From the NCBI RefSeq assembly GCF_021654855.1, contig NZ_AP024202.1, positions 1,922,001 to 1,986,000 of the forward strand: DNA of 64,000 nt, in the 5' to 3' direction. The notes beneath the pieces are model-generated. The model had not been told where the DNA came from. It was given only the letters and a program-made list of their open reading frames with translations, and did not search any database. The DNA comes from Thiomicrorhabdus immobilis. GTDB lineage: Bacteria; Pseudomonadota; Gammaproteobacteria; Thiomicrospirales; Thiomicrospiraceae. Shown here in pieces: positions 17,757-27,314 of the stretch (position 1 is the stretch's first letter; the number at the start of each line of letters is the position of its first letter). The position numbers were made by a program, and so were the translations under genes.

Positions 17757-19366
17757 TGCAATCCTTTATCGTAATCTTTGCCATACACCAGACGCGTTTT
17801 GGCTTGGTATTCAGGTAAACAGAGTGACTTCTGCTGATTCATTAAATCACTCTCTACGGGAATCATACACTGAGCGATATGAAAAAAGTCATCCAGCATA
17901 ATAGGCGATTTGATATGTGAGGCTATTAACTTGTCACGCTCTGAAAACTCCGTTTGATAAGCCGCATTTCGCCAAAACATAAATGGCACTTCCAACATAC
18001 TGGTGGTCACGCCATCTGGCCCATGACCTTTAAAGTCTTTGGTATCAAACACCTCTTCACCATGGTCTGACCAGAAGGTTAATCCTGCGATGCCTCGCGT
18101 CGTTTTAAGCTGTTTAATAATTTCACCGAGCACAAAATCGGTGTAATGTACTGAATTATCGTAAGCGTTAATAAAATCTAGTTGGCTTGTCGAAATATCA
18201 TTCGTGTAGGGTTTGATCCCTTTATTATCAGTAAACACGGCTTGTTCAGGAGGAAAGCGGTTTGCATACTGCAAATGACTACCCATCAAATGCACAAAAA
18301 TCACTTTATTTTTTGCTTCATCATTAATTGCTTCTTGGATTACTGGCAATAAATAACCATCATAGCGATTAACTTCGACACCATGAAAGTCGTGACTTAT
18401 AAATTTTGGCACATCTGCTAAAGAAGCAATTGCACTCGTAGGACGTCTAAGTGGTTGTTGGTTTGAAATCCACCATGTTTTAAATCCTGCCTTTTTAAAC
18501 ACTTCTAATACACTTGATGCTTCTGAAATCGATAGTTTATTTTCAATATCTGACTTAGTTAATGTGACATTTAAGGATTGCGCTGTTTGTGCAAAGTTGG
18601 AAATAACATCCCTAAACACCAATAAATCTGCACCCAACTGATCCAAGAAAGGAGTTGTATTTCGCTTATAGCCATACAACGACATGTGATTACGATTTAA
18701 GGATTCACCAACCACAACAACATAAGTTTGCGGCCCTTCATTACAAGCCTTAGCTCCATAAGAAAGGTTTTTATACAGTTCCTTTCGCTTTTCAATCTCA
18801 ACACTTATTGCATCTTCATTCTTCACATAATCAATTGCCACCCCGGTAAAACCGGGAATCACATCAAAGGTACGACCGCGGTCGTTAATTTGCTGAATGG
18901 CGACCAAAAGCATCAAAACACCCAGGCCTGCAAAGACTTTTTCACGGGTTAATTCGGCTTCTTTAAATAAGATTTTCTTTAAAGAATAAAAAGCGATTGT
19001 CCAATAAGCCAATAAGATTAAGACATTCTCTACACTAATATAGGCCTGTAAAAACTCAAGCGCTTCATGGGTATCGGTTAAGGCAATGGCCTCAAACGTG
19101 GCGCTGACAAATACCCCACCAAAAGTAACCGCATAAACAATATCCATACTACCGGATATCGCAAATAGAAAAATCACACCTAATAGAATTTTTTGTAAAA
19201 CCGTATGTCTGAATAAATAAGCTAAACCGCCTAATAGAATCAACCAACCTAAACGGGCATTGAGTTCTGAGCTACGAATAAAATCGGAATAGATGTACAT
19301 AATCAACAATGGGAAAAACAGTACAAAAAACACTGACCACCAATGTGAACGAACCAATTTAGACAC
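17753..19366 (-). CDS. Phosphoethanolamine transferase (EptA/CptA family)
   Basis: 537 residues. It has an N-terminal membrane domain of about five helices (residues 10-170) and a periplasmic sulfatase-fold domain. VVVVGESLNRNHMSLYGY near residue 215 provides the first metal-binding Glu. The likely nucleophile Thr lies in the FAQTAQSLN segment that follows. FWSDHGEEVFD and GHGPDG near 430-450 complete the metal site. The enzyme transfers phosphoethanolamine from phosphatidylethanolamine to lipid A or core heptose. Linkage to hldD/waaC favours a core target (CptA-like), though EptA cannot be excluded. It heads the minus-strand LPS run, divergent from the phosphatase-msbA operon. Confidence 0.88.
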   Translation of the reverse strand: MSKLVRSHWWSVFFVLFFPLLIMYIYSDFIRSSELNARLGWLILLGGLAYLFRHTVLQKILLGVIFLFAISGSMDIVYAVTFGGVFVSATFEAIALTDTHEALEFLQAYISVENVLILLAYWTIAFYSLKKILFKEAELTREKVFAGLGVLMLLVAIQQINDRGRTFDVIPGFTGVAIDYVKNEDAISVEIEKRKELYKNLSYGAKACNEGPQTYVVVVGESLNRNHMSLYGYKRNTTPFLDQLGADLLVFRDVISNFAQTAQSLNVTLTKSDIENKLSISEASSVLEVFKKAGFKTWWISNQQPLRRPTSAIASLADVPKFISHDFHGVEVNRYDGYLLPVIQEAINDEAKNKVIFVHLMGSHLQYANRFPPEQAVFTDNKGIKPYTNDISTSQLDFINAYDNSVHYTDFVLGEIIKQLKTTRGIAGLTFWSDHGEEVFDTKDFKGHGPDGVTTSMLEVPFMFWRNAAYQTEFSERDKLIASHIKSPIMLDDFFHIAQCMIPVESDLMNQQKSLCLPEYQAKTRLVYGKDYDKGLQ

Positions 19367-19483
19367 AGTTACTCCGTTTTTAAAAAAGCATACGTTGCAA
19401 TTTACGACAAAAACGTGATTTTATCATTTAAGCCTAATAAAAGGGTAAAATACCCACAACTTAATCCGCTGAAAAAAGCCAGA

Positions 19484-20146
19484 ATGAATCAATTAAACTC
19501 CTTTTGGAAACGCTTAAAGGCCCATTTGCATGCATGGTTTGTTGACCATGAAATACTCCGTAGCCTGTTCAGAAATTTTTATGCGCTTTCTAACAACGCC
19601 TACCGTAGCAACCACCCCTCTCCAGCATTTATAAAAAAACTGCATCATAAACATGGGGTTAAAACCATTATCAGCATGCGCCGAGCGGATACGACGGGGG
19701 CTTATTTGCTTGAAAAAGAGGCCTGTGAAAAGTACGGAATCACCCTTATCAACCATCCAATTTCTTCTCGCTCTTTACCGGATGTTGACAAGGTATTACA
19801 AGCCAAACAGATTTTAGAAACAGCCGAATACCCGATTTTAATTCACTGTAAATCAGGTGCCGACCGTGCCGGCATGATGAGTGTGTTTTATAAACTGTTT
19901 ATTGAAAAGCAACCTATTGAAGAGGCTTTGAAGCAACTGAGCATGAAATATGGACATTTTCGCTGGGCGGAAACCGGTAAATTAGATTATTTTTTTGACG
20001 ACTATTTACGTTATCGTGAACAACACCCTGAAACCGAGTTTTTAGATTGGTTAGAAAATCACTACGATAAACCGGCACTAAATCAAAGCTTTCACAGTTC
20101 GGGCTGGGCCAACATCGTTGTTAATAAAATCTTAAATCGAGAGTAA
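19484..20146 (+). CDS. Dual-specificity/tyrosine-phosphatase-like protein
   Basis: 220 residues from the ATG at 19484. A longer GTG form would start at 19415 but would run into the divergent promoter region. The cysteine phosphatase P-loop HCKSGADRAG (C-x5-R) lies at about residue 128, and the fold upstream fits a small dual-specificity phosphatase. It is 3 bp upstream of msbA, so it belongs to the lipid A export operon. It might act on a phospholipid, a polyprenyl phosphate, lipid A or a protein. No substrate can be named. Confidence 0.8.
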   Translation: MNQLNSFWKRLKAHLHAWFVDHEILRSLFRNFYALSNNAYRSNHPSPAFIKKLHHKHGVKTIISMRRADTTGAYLLEKEACEKYGITLINHPISSRSLPDVDKVLQAKQILETAEYPILIHCKSGADRAGMMSVFYKLFIEKQPIEEALKQLSMKYGHFRWAETGKLDYFFDDYLRYREQHPETEFLDWLENHYDKPALNQSFHSSGWANIVVNKILNRE

Positions 20147-20149
20147 TTC

Positions 20150-21889
20150 ATGTTTGACCGTCAAACCCTATCACTCTACCGAAGGCTACTTGGCTATATT
20201 ATGCCGTTTAAAAGCCTGATTGCCGTTACCTTATTGGCTTTATTAACCATTGCCGCCATGGAGCCCGCAATTGCCATGGTTCTTAAAGAGCTGGTAGACG
20301 AAAGTTTGATTGCCAAAAATCCAGACTCTTTTGTAATGATGCCTCTGCTTTTGGCAGGGGTCTTTATCATTAAGGGAATTGCCGAATACTTCAGCAAAGT
20401 GTTTAGCCAGTGGATTGCCCAAAAAGCCGTGTTGGCTATTCGTGCAGATATGTACCATAAAATGCAACACCTGCCGTTTGGCATTTTTCAAAGCTATGGC
20501 ACCGGCAAGCTCATGTCCAAAATCACCTACGATGTGCCGCAAGCCAGTAATGCGTTATCCACCGCCTGGGTGATTTTAATTCGCGATAGCTTGACCATTG
20601 TGGCTTTGATTGCCTATCTGCTTTATATCTCATGGCAGCTGACCTTGCTGATGCTGATTGTTGGGCCGGTGGTCGCCTATATTATTGATAAGGCCAGCAA
20701 ACTGATGCGTAACTCCAGTAAGGCTATGCAACGCAATATGGGACAGCTTACCGAACGCTTGGAAGAGAGCTTGACGGCCCACCAAGACATTAAAATCTAT
20801 GGCGCTGAACAGTATGAACAAACTCGTTTTCAGAACACTGCAACCGAACTATTGAACAACTCCATGCAAGTCACCAAGGTATCGGCCTTAAACGTCCCGC
20901 TGGTTCAGGTTTTAGCGGCGATTGCTTTATCAGGAGTGGTGTATGTGGCGATGCAAATGTCAGCACAAAACCTGTTTACGCCAGGTGAACTACTCGCTTA
21001 CATCACCGCGATGGCGTTAACCTTTGAACCGATTCGCCGTTTGACCAGCATTAACGAAACCGTGCAAAAAGGCATGGCCGCTTCGGAAAGTATTTTTGAA
21101 CTACTAGACCAACCCAACGAAGCCAATACCGGCACTCATACCTTGGAAAACGCTCGAGGCGAATTGCAATTTAACGCAGTGAATTTCAGCTACCCTAATA
21201 GCCAACATGCCGCGCTGGAAAATTTTAATCTTACTATTCCTGCCGGTAAAACCACCGCTTTAGTCGGTCAATCGGGCAGCGGTAAATCGACCTTAGTTAA
21301 TTTGATTACCCGTTTTTATGACGCCGATTCAGGACAAATTTTATTAGACGGCCAAGACATCCAAACCTTAGAGCGCCATTTTTTAAGAGAACAGATCGCC
21401 CTTGTCAGCCAAAAAGTCACGCTGTTTGATGATACCGTAGCCGCCAATATCGCTTATGGTCATAGTGAACATGATCGTGATGCCATTATTACGGCCGCAA
21501 AAGCCGCTCATGCCTGGGAATTTATTGAAAAGCTTCCAGCTGGATTAGACACCTCGATAGGTGAAAACGGCAACTTACTCTCCGGTGGGCAACGTCAGCG
21601 TATTGCGATTGCCAGAGCATTCTTGAAAAACGCTCCTATCTTGATTTTTGACGAGGCCACTTCCGCTTTAGACAATCAAAGTGAGCAAATGATTCAGCGC
21701 GCGATGGACACGCTTAAACAAAACCGTACCGTGATTGTGATCGCCCACCGCTTAAGCACCATTGAAAATGCCGATAACATTGTTGTAATGCAACACGGAA
21801 AACTAATGGAACAAGGCAACCATGCGGAGCTTTTAGCCCATCAAGGCATCTATTCTCAACTCTATCAAGGACAGGAGTTCGATGAGTAA
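20150..21889 (+). CDS. msbA: Lipid A export ATP-binding/permease protein
   Basis: 579 residues, a half-transporter ABC exporter that flips lipid A-core across the inner membrane. The N-terminal six-helix domain spans about residues 15-310. The ATPase domain has Walker [10 protein letters not shown] near 380, the signature [15 protein letters not shown] near 482 and Walker [13 protein letters not shown] near 502, followed by the H-loop IAHRLS. Length and order are canonical for MsbA. It overlaps lpxL by 8 bp. No lpxK follows, unlike in E. coli. Confidence 0.93.
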   Translation: MFDRQTLSLYRRLLGYIMPFKSLIAVTLLALLTIAAMEPAIAMVLKELVDESLIAKNPDSFVMMPLLLAGVFIIKGIAEYFSKVFSQWIAQKAVLAIRADMYHKMQHLPFGIFQSYGTGKLMSKITYDVPQASNALSTAWVILIRDSLTIVALIAYLLYISWQLTLLMLIVGPVVAYIIDKASKLMRNSSKAMQRNMGQLTERLEESLTAHQDIKIYGAEQYEQTRFQNTATELLNNSMQVTKVSALNVPLVQVLAAIALSGVVYVAMQMSAQNLFTPGELLAYITAMALTFEPIRRLTSINETVQKGMAASESIFELLDQPNEANTGTHTLENARGELQFNAVNFSYPNSQHAALENFNLTIPAGKTTALVGQSGSGKSTLVNLITRFYDADSGQILLDGQDIQTLERHFLREQIALVSQKVTLFDDTVAANIAYGHSEHDRDAIITAAKAAHAWEFIEKLPAGLDTSIGENGNLLSGGQRQRIAIARAFLKNAPILIFDEATSALDNQSEQMIQRAMDTLKQNRTVIVIAHRLSTIENADNIVVMQHGKLMEQGNHAELLAHQGIYSQLYQGQEFDE

Positions 21890-22829
21890 GTCATCTAAAA
21901 AGCTTTATACCCAACATTTTCAAACGCGATTTTTTGCACCTCAATACTGGGGTATTTGGCTAGGCATAGGGTTATTACGTTTATTGGCTTTAGTCCCTTT
22001 TCGCTGGAAGTTTGCAATCGGTAAAATTCTTGGAAAACTACTGTACCGTCTTTCCCCCAGACGCCGCCGCCTTGCTTTAGCCAATTTAAAACTCTGCTTT
22101 CCTGAAAAATCGGCCACGGATATCCAGCGCCTATTAACACAGCATTTTGAATCTTTGGGCATATCCCTGATGGAGATGACGATTGTTTGGTGGGGTGACC
22201 ACAAAACCAATCATCAAAATGCCTTTGAAAGAAAGCTTGTGACCTTTATTGGTGAAGACAATCTGCGCAATGCGCAACAACAAGGCAAAGGGGTTTTAAT
22301 TTTGGCGCCGCACTTTACTACTCTAGAGTTAACCGGCCTATTTGTTTCATTTTTAACCAATTATCACGCCGTTTATCGCCCGCATGACAACCCTTTAATG
22401 GATTACTTAATCGCCAAAGGACGTTCGATTGAATTCAGTAACGGTGAGCAGGTTGAGCCGGTATCCAATGCCAACACCCGCCAGATGCTGAAAGTCTTGC
22501 GCGCAGGCCACAGCATGACTTTTTTACCAGACCAGCGTTATCGCGCCAAAGGCCATGTTGAAGTGCCTTTTTTTGGGGTTAAAGCCAAAAGCAATCCAGC
22601 TACCTCTAAAATAGCCAAGATGACGGGTTGTGCAGTGGTGCCGACCTTTACCCGGAGATTGGAGAATGGACATTACGAAGTGGAATTTTTACCGGCTTTG
22701 ACTGACTTCCCATCAGGGGATGATTACCAAGATACCTTAAGACTGCACCACTTGTATGAAGCAGAGATTGTCCGCAATCCCAGCCAGTATTTGTGGGTGC
22801 ATAATCGCTGGAATTTAAAAGATTATTAA
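21882..22829 (+). CDS. lpxL: Lipid A late acyltransferase (LpxL/HtrB family)
   Basis: 315 residues. Late acyltransferases add a secondary acyl chain from acyl-ACP to Kdo2-lipid IVA. A hydrophobic anchor lies at residues 22-45, and the catalytic H-x4-E (PHFTTLEL) lies near residue 142. The downstream [19 protein letters not shown] and [13 protein letters not shown] segments are conserved in the family. LpxL versus LpxP/LpxM is not resolved, and LpxL is the simplest call. It is translationally coupled to msbA and followed by two palindromes and a terminator. Confidence 0.87.
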   Translation: MSKSSKKLYTQHFQTRFFAPQYWGIWLGIGLLRLLALVPFRWKFAIGKILGKLLYRLSPRRRRLALANLKLCFPEKSATDIQRLLTQHFESLGISLMEMTIVWWGDHKTNHQNAFERKLVTFIGEDNLRNAQQQGKGVLILAPHFTTLELTGLFVSFLTNYHAVYRPHDNPLMDYLIAKGRSIEFSNGEQVEPVSNANTRQMLKVLRAGHSMTFLPDQRYRAKGHVEVPFFGVKAKSNPATSKIAKMTGCAVVPTFTRRLENGHYEVEFLPALTDFPSGDDYQDTLRLHHLYEAEIVRNPSQYLWVHNRWNLKDY

Positions 22830-22842
22830 TCAATAGCGGTTC

Positions 22843-22858
22843 TAACCAGGCCTGGTTA
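22843..22858. repeat. Dispersed palindrome, 16-bp perfect copy after lpxL
   Basis: ACCAGGCCTGGT at 22845-22856 is extended by two bases each side to a perfect 16-bp palindrome, 14 bp past the lpxL stop and 83 bp before a second copy. Confidence 0.95.
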
Positions 22859-22877
22859 AATCGAAAATGCGAATTTT

Positions 22878-22932
22878 AAAACCAAAAAAGCCGTAATTGC
22901 ATCAAATCAATTACAGCTTTTTTGGTTTTTTT
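22878..22932. terminator. Bidirectional intrinsic terminator, lpxL / zinc-finger gene
   Basis: A long stem pairs aaaccaaaaaagc (left arm) with gcttttttggttt (right arm), with inner pairing of gtaatt and aattac across a short loop. A-runs and T-runs on the outside serve both convergent genes (lpxL on plus, the small zinc-finger gene on minus). Confidence 0.85.
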
Positions 22933-22960
22933 GCAAAGCTACCAGGCCTGGTAGCTTTGC
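22933..22960. repeat. 28-bp perfect palindrome containing ACCAGGCCTGGT
   Basis: The core 22941-22952 is flanked by perfectly complementary gcaaagct and agctttgc arms, giving a 28-bp perfect palindrome directly after the T-run of the terminator and 22 bp from the convergent gene. Confidence 0.97.
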
Positions 22961-22981
22961 GTGGATGCTTTTAAATCTAGA

Positions 22982-23191
22982 TTAATGATGACCTGAATGA
23001 CTCGGGTCAAAATCTTTTAAAGTGTATTCAGCACCACAATATGGACACTTGGCTTTACCAGTTGCTTCTATCGGTAAAAACACGCGCGGATGCGAGTTCC
23101 ATTTACTCATATCAGGTGTTGGGCAGTGTAACGGTAAATCATCATAAGTCACTTCATAATGAGATTTTGAATTAGTTGAATTTTCACTCAT
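22982..23191 (-). CDS. Small zinc-finger domain protein (zf-CHCC type)
   Basis: 69 residues. The cysteine/histidine pattern LHCPTPDMSKWNSHPRVFLP followed by KCPYCGAEY fits the zf-CHCC family (Pfam PF10276), which is related to the NDUFS6 subunit of respiratory complex I but in bacteria is usually a stand-alone protein of unknown role. The C-terminus is His-rich (HSGHH). It lies 11 bp downstream of ilvE on the same strand, so it is probably co-transcribed. Confidence 0.85.
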   Translation of the reverse strand: MSENSTNSKSHYEVTYDDLPLHCPTPDMSKWNSHPRVFLPIEATGKAKCPYCGAEYTLKDFDPSHSGHH

Positions 23192-23202
23192 TTAAGCTCT
23201 CC

Positions 23203-24132
23203 TTATTTAGCGACGTTAGTTAACCATTCCATATGTTCTGCAGAACGGCCGTGAACGATGTCAAAGTACAAACTCTGTAGCTTTTCAGTGATTGGACCAC
23301 GTGAACCGATACCGATAGGACGGTTATCCAATTCACGGATTGGCGTTACTTCTGCCGCAGTACCGGTAAAGAAAGCTTCGTCCGCAATATAGACTTCATC
23401 ACGGGTGATTTTCTTTTCAATCACTTCAATACCCATATCTTTAGCTAGCTTCATAATGGTTTTACGAGTAATCCCATCTAAACAACAGGTTAATTCAGGC
23501 GTATATAACACACCGTCTTTTACCATAAAGAAGTTCTCACCCGAACCTTCAGCTACATAACCATCTACATCCAACAACAAAGCTTCATCACAACCGTGAT
23601 TCATCGCTTCTTGTAGCGCAAGCATAGAGTTCATATAAGAACCGTTTGATTTCGCTTTAGTCATGGTGACGTTCACATGGTGACGTGTATAAGAAGAGGT
23701 GGCGATTTTAATACCACGAGTCAGGTTCTCTTCACCCATGTACGCGCCCCATTCCCAAGCCGCAACCATCACATGCACTTTAAGGTTATCCGCACGTAAT
23801 CCCATACCTTCAGAACCGTAAAAGGCCATTGGACGAATGTAAGCCGATTTAAGATTGTTCTCACGAACCGCCGCACACTGTGCTTCATTCAAAGTCGCTT
23901 TATCAAACGGCATTGGCATATTCATGATTTTTGCTGAGTTAACCAAACGATCGGTATGCGCATCCAAACGGAAAATAGAGGTTCCCTGTTCCGCATCATA
24001 AGCTCTCACACCTTCAAACACACCCATACCATAATGTAAGGTATGTGTTAAAACGTGAACCTTAGCGTCGCGCCATGGAACCATTTCGCCATCTAACCAG
24101 ATTACGCCATCTCTATCTGCCATCGTTTGCAT
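23203..24132 (-). CDS. ilvE: Branched-chain amino acid aminotransferase
   Basis: 309 residues from the ATG at 24132. The longer GTG form (24147) is less likely because that GTGGAG is a good ribosome-binding site for the ATG nine bases later. It is a class IV PLP aminotransferase, catalysing the last step of Leu, Ile and Val synthesis. Family features include WLDGEMVPW near residue 11, HYGMGVFEGVRAY near 34, the lysine-containing TMTKAKSNGSYMNS near 155-165, and GYVAEGSGENFF near 190. The downstream zinc-finger gene is in the same unit. Confidence 0.93.
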   Translation of the reverse strand: MQTMADRDGVIWLDGEMVPWRDAKVHVLTHTLHYGMGVFEGVRAYDAEQGTSIFRLDAHTDRLVNSAKIMNMPMPFDKATLNEAQCAAVRENNLKSAYIRPMAFYGSEGMGLRADNLKVHVMVAAWEWGAYMGEENLTRGIKIATSSYTRHHVNVTMTKAKSNGSYMNSMLALQEAMNHGCDEALLLDVDGYVAEGSGENFFMVKDGVLYTPELTCCLDGITRKTIMKLAKDMGIEVIEKKITRDEVYIADEAFFTGTAAEVTPIRELDNRPIGIGSRGPITEKLQSLYFDIVHGRSAEHMEWLTNVAK

Positions 24133-24251
24133 TAACAAATTCTCCACAAAATTTTCAAAAATATTAAGAGCGATATTTTATCCTAAATCCTGACTATCAC
24201 AATTGAAGTTTTGAATGTTTTTCCAATAAAAACCATGTTTTAGGTGATTTT

Positions 24252-24407
24252 ATGGGTTCTTTTTACTTACTCAACCCTATTAGACTTGAATTATTGCGAG
24301 ATTTAGATAAAATCATTTTTTTGGAATTGCATGGCAACTTAAAACTTTTTAAGTTATTAAGTGCAATCAAAAAAGCAACCTTGCAGAAAGCATTTATAAA
24401 CACCTAG
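24252..24407 (+). CDS. Possible 51-residue small protein or leader peptide upstream of argD
   Basis: An ATG preceded by AGGTGA four bases upstream opens a 51-codon frame, rich in Leu, Ile and Lys with only two Arg codons. Its stop falls inside the terminator-like hairpin of 24369-24452, whose 5' arm is therefore translated. It may be a regulatory leader or chance. No homologue is recognised, and the low Arg content argues against a classical Arg attenuator. Confidence 0.3.
   Translation: MGSFYLLNPIRLELLRDLDKIIFLELHGNLKLFKLLSAIKKATLQKAFINT
24286..24313 (+). promoter_or_regulatory. Candidate sigma-70 promoter before the argDF leader
   Basis: TTGAAT (24286-24291), a 16-bp spacer, then TAAAAT (24308-24313). 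Transcription from here would give a leader of about 205 nt to argD, or a roughly 130-nt RNA if it stops at the hairpin ending at 24452. Confidence 0.45.
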
Positions 24408-24452
24408 TCCAAGCTGGATATTTATAAATACTTCTCTCGGGTTGCTTTTTTT
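24369..24452 (+). ncRNA. Terminator-like structured RNA or attenuator upstream of argD
   Basis: A long imperfect hairpin. Outer arms AAAAAAGCAACC (24369-24380) and GGTTGCTTTTTT (24440-24451) are perfectly complementary. Inner arms ATTTATAAA (24392-24400) and TTTATAAAT (24421-24429) pair, with an AAG/CTT extension. The 3' arm ends in seven T, so on the plus strand it should act as an intrinsic terminator 73 bp before the argD ATG. It is either an attenuator, the end of a small RNA, or a terminator for the small frame above. Confidence 0.5.
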
Positions 24453-24487
24453 GTTTATCCAACACATGAATTTGCTTTCAGCGTGAA

Positions 24488-24507
24488 TTATGGTTACAAA
24501 ACCATAA
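24488..24507 (+). promoter_or_regulatory. Inverted repeat just upstream of argD
   Basis: Arms TTATGGTT and AACCATAA are separated by four bases, 18 bp before the argD start. A possible operator or leader hairpin; no regulator is assigned. Confidence 0.4.
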
Positions 24508-24525
24508 CGATTATTAGGATATTTT

Positions 24526-25698
24526 ATGTCAGATCATTTAATGAATACTTATGCAAGATTACCGGTGACCTTCGAAAAAGGTGACGGAGCGACCCTGCAT
24601 GATACTAATGGAAAATCGTACCTTGATGCCATCAGCGGAATTGCCGTATGTAGTTTAGGCCACGCCCACCCTGCAATAAGTGATGCGATTTGCAAACAAA
24701 GCCAAACCTTGATTCACACCAGCAACCTCTATCAAATCGCCAACCAACAAGCGCTTGCCGATAAGTTGATTGAACACTCTGGCATGGATAAAGTGTTTTT
24801 CTCCAATTCCGGCGCTGAGGCGAATGAAGCGGCGATTAAAATCGCCCGAAAATATGCCCACAAACACAATATCGACAACCCTTGCATTATCGTCATGGAA
24901 AACAGTTTTCACGGCCGTACCTTAGCGACGTTGTCAGCAACGGGAAATCCAAAAGTTCACGAAGGTTTTGCCCCCTTGGTTGAAGGTTTTATACGTGTAC
25001 CGTTCGATGATATCGATGCCGTTAAGGCACACAGCGATAACAAAAACATTGTTGCCATTCTAGTAGAACCCGTACAAGGTGAAGGCGGTATTCATGTACC
25101 TAAAACAGGTTACTTAGCAACACTTCGTGAAATTTGTGATGCGAATAACTGGCTACTGATGGTTGACGAAATTCAAACCGGGATGGGACGCACTGGCGAA
25201 TGGTTCGCATTCCAGCATGACAATATCAAGCCAGATGTATTAACTCTTGCCAAAGCATTAGGTAACGGTATGCCGATTGGTGCATGTCTTGCACAAGGCG
25301 AAGCTGCCAATACCTTTGCTCCAGGTAATCACGGTACCACTTTCGGCGGAAACCCGCTTGCCTGCGCCGCCGGCTTAGCGGTAATCAATACCATGGAAGT
25401 TCATAACCATGTCGCTGCGGTTGCTAAGAAAGGTCAATTACTGATTGAACAATTCCAGCAAACCCTTAAAGGACAAAATGGTGTCGTTGAGGTTCGCGGC
25501 AAAGGCTACATGATTGGTATTCAACTTGACCGCCCTTGTGGTGACCTGGTTACCATGGCCCTTGAACAGGGTTTGCTCATCAATGTCACCCGCGGCGATA
25601 CCGTTAGACTGCTACCGACTTTTGTCATGAGCACAGAACAAACCGTATTCTTAGTTAATACACTCAGTGAATTAATTAAAACCTTTTTAAACAAATAA
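24526..25698 (+). CDS. argD: Acetylornithine aminotransferase
   Basis: 390 residues, class III PLP aminotransferase of arginine synthesis (N-acetylglutamate semialdehyde to N-acetylornithine). It may also act on succinyl-diaminopimelate, as in E. coli. Signatures: [15 protein letters not shown] near residue 90, [15 protein letters not shown] near 215, and the PLP lysine in [14 protein letters not shown] near 247. It is 16 bp upstream of argF, forming an arginine operon, and the upstream leader carries a terminator-like hairpin. Confidence 0.95.
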   Translation: MSDHLMNTYARLPVTFEKGDGATLHDTNGKSYLDAISGIAVCSLGHAHPAISDAICKQSQTLIHTSNLYQIANQQALADKLIEHSGMDKVFFSNSGAEANEAAIKIARKYAHKHNIDNPCIIVMENSFHGRTLATLSATGNPKVHEGFAPLVEGFIRVPFDDIDAVKAHSDNKNIVAILVEPVQGEGGIHVPKTGYLATLREICDANNWLLMVDEIQTGMGRTGEWFAFQHDNIKPDVLTLAKALGNGMPIGACLAQGEAANTFAPGNHGTTFGGNPLACAAGLAVINTMEVHNHVAAVAKKGQLLIEQFQQTLKGQNGVVEVRGKGYMIGIQLDRPCGDLVTMALEQGLLINVTRGDTVRLLPTFVMSTEQTVFLVNTLSELIKTFLNK

Positions 25699-25714
25699 AA
25701 TAAAGATTAGAAAG

Positions 25715-26623
25715 ATGACTGTAAGACACTTTTTAACCCTACAAGACTTAACACCTGCGGAACTAAGGCAGATTATGCAGCGTGGCACAGAACTTAAAGC
25801 CATGCATAAAGCGGGGGAAATATTTGAACCCCTGAAAAATCAAACCTTAGCGATGATTTTTGAAAAATCTTCAACACGTACCCGTATCTCATTTGAAGCG
25901 GGCATGACTCAATTGGGAGGTCACGCGTTGTTTCTATCTTCAAACGATACCCAGCTTGGTCGCGGTGAGCCGATTGAAGACAGTGCACGTGTGATTTCCA
26001 GCATGGTGGACGGCATCATGATTCGTACTTTTGGCCATGACATTGTGGAAACCTTTGCAAAACATTCATCGGTACCAGTCATCAATGCTTTGACGGATGA
26101 TTACCACCCTTGTCAGCTATTGGCTGACATGCAAACCTATCAAGAGCACCGTGGAAGCATTGAAGGCAAGACGGTTACTTGGGTCGGTGACGGGAATAAC
26201 ATGTGCCACTCCTATATTAATGCCGCAGCTCAATATGGCTTTAAGTTACGTATCGCTTGTCCGGAAGGCTATGACCCGAATATGGACCTGGTCAATGCCA
26301 ATAGCGACCGTGTGGAAATTGTACGAAACACTTTAGACGCTGCTGAGAACTCAGACTTAATCGTTACCGATGTCTGGGCAAGCATGGGGCAAGAAGAAGA
26401 ACAGAAACTGCGTGAACGGGCATTTGCTGACTACCAGGTGAATAAGGAAGTAATGGATAAGGCAGACAAAGAAGCCTTATTCATGCACTGCCTACCCGCA
26501 CATCGTGGTGAAGAAGTGACTGCCGACGTGATTGACGCCAAAGACAGCGTTGTTTGGGACGAAGCCGAAAACAGACTGCATGCTCAAAAGGCTTTGTTGG
26601 AATTTTTGATGGCAAAAAAATAA
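25715..26623 (+). CDS. argF: Ornithine carbamoyltransferase
   Basis: 302 residues. It makes citrulline from ornithine and carbamoyl phosphate in the cytoplasm. The carbamoyl-phosphate site [15 protein letters not shown] is near residue 47. The [11 protein letters not shown] segment near 128 and the ornithine-binding [11 protein letters not shown] near 250 are both intact. Second gene of argDF, followed by a strong intrinsic terminator. Confidence 0.96.
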   Translation: MTVRHFLTLQDLTPAELRQIMQRGTELKAMHKAGEIFEPLKNQTLAMIFEKSSTRTRISFEAGMTQLGGHALFLSSNDTQLGRGEPIEDSARVISSMVDGIMIRTFGHDIVETFAKHSSVPVINALTDDYHPCQLLADMQTYQEHRGSIEGKTVTWVGDGNNMCHSYINAAAQYGFKLRIACPEGYDPNMDLVNANSDRVEIVRNTLDAAENSDLIVTDVWASMGQEEEQKLRERAFADYQVNKEVMDKADKEALFMHCLPAHRGEEVTADVIDAKDSVVWDEAENRLHAQKALLEFLMAKK

Positions 26624-26642
26624 TTCCTTTTTTGCTTACCCC

Positions 26643-26674
26643 ATAAAAAATCCCGCAAAAGCGGGATTTTTTAT
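26643..26674. terminator. Bidirectional intrinsic terminator between argF and recR
   Basis: Perfect 14-bp stem (26643-26656 with 26661-26674) around an AAAA loop, GC-rich at the top (tcccgc/gcggga), with A- and T-tracts on the outside. It serves the convergent argF (+) and recR (-) units. Confidence 0.95.
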
Positions 26675-26700
26675 GTCCAAACGATAAGTCTGAAAACGAA

Positions 26701-27294
26701 TTACATCGATCTTCTAGCTAAAAATGCCTGTGACAGGGTTCCACTATCCAAATATTCCAACTCGCCACCCATCGGAATACCTTGAGCCAACCGAGATACC
26801 ACTACACCCTGTTTGATTGCCATCTGCTGAATATAATGCGCCGTGGCTTCACCCTCAACCGTAGGATTGGTGGCAATAATCAATTCAGAAACAGAACCGT
26901 CTGACAACCGCGATTCCAATAGGTCTAAACCTATCTGTTTCGGACCAATACCATCAATCGGTGACAAATGCCCCATCAAAACAAAATACTGCCCCTGAAA
27001 GATACCTGATTGCTCTATCACACCAACATCAGCAGGAGATTCAACAATACACAATTCACCGGTTGCTCTGCGAGCTGACTGGCAAATACTGCAAGTTTCT
27101 TCCTCTGTCAGGGTTCTACAAAGTGAACAGTGTCCAACTTCTTCAACCGCTTTAGACAAAGCTTGCGACAAAAGTAAACCACCACTTTTATTGCGCTCCA
27201 ACAGATGATACGCCATACGTTGCGCCGATTTTGGTCCTACTCCGGGTAGAACACGAAAAGCTTCAATGAGCTCTTGGATTAAAGGACTTTGCAA
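26701..27294 (-). CDS. recR: Recombination protein RecR
   Basis: 197 residues. RecR acts with RecF/RecO to load RecA at gaps. An N-terminal HhH ([17 protein letters not shown]) spans residues 16-32. The zinc finger [16 protein letters not shown] spans about 56-71. A Toprim domain follows ([16 protein letters not shown] near 82). The apparent start codon is TTG. It is the third gene of the conserved dnaX-ybaB-recR cluster. Confidence 0.95.
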   Translation of the reverse strand: MQSPLIQELIEAFRVLPGVGPKSAQRMAYHLLERNKSGGLLLSQALSKAVEEVGHCSLCRTLTEEETCSICQSARRATGELCIVESPADVGVIEQSGIFQGQYFVLMGHLSPIDGIGPKQIGLDLLESRLSDGSVSELIIATNPTVEGEATAHYIQQMAIKQGVVVSRLAQGIPMGGELEYLDSGTLSQAFLARRSM

Positions 27295-27314
27295 TTCACA
27301 ATCTCATTTTTTGC

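Larger units (their letters stand above)
24133..24525. other. Intergenic region between ilvE and argD
   Basis: 393 bp between divergent genes. It holds the ilvE leader, a possible 51-codon reading frame (24252-24407), a candidate promoter (24286-24313), a terminator-like hairpin ending in a T-run (24369-24452), and a short inverted repeat near argD (24488-24507). No match to the E. coli ARG box was seen. Confidence 0.7.

Noticed and set aside
19415-19483. The upstream GTG start for the phosphatase gene
   Set aside because: It adds 23 residues without homology and runs into the promoter region of the divergent phosphoethanolamine transferase gene; the ATG at 19484 is preferred.
24133-24525. 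An E. coli-type ARG box upstream of argD
   Set aside because: No match to the TGAAT-type dyad of ArgR was found; the only nearby dyad has different arms (ttatggtt/aaccataa).
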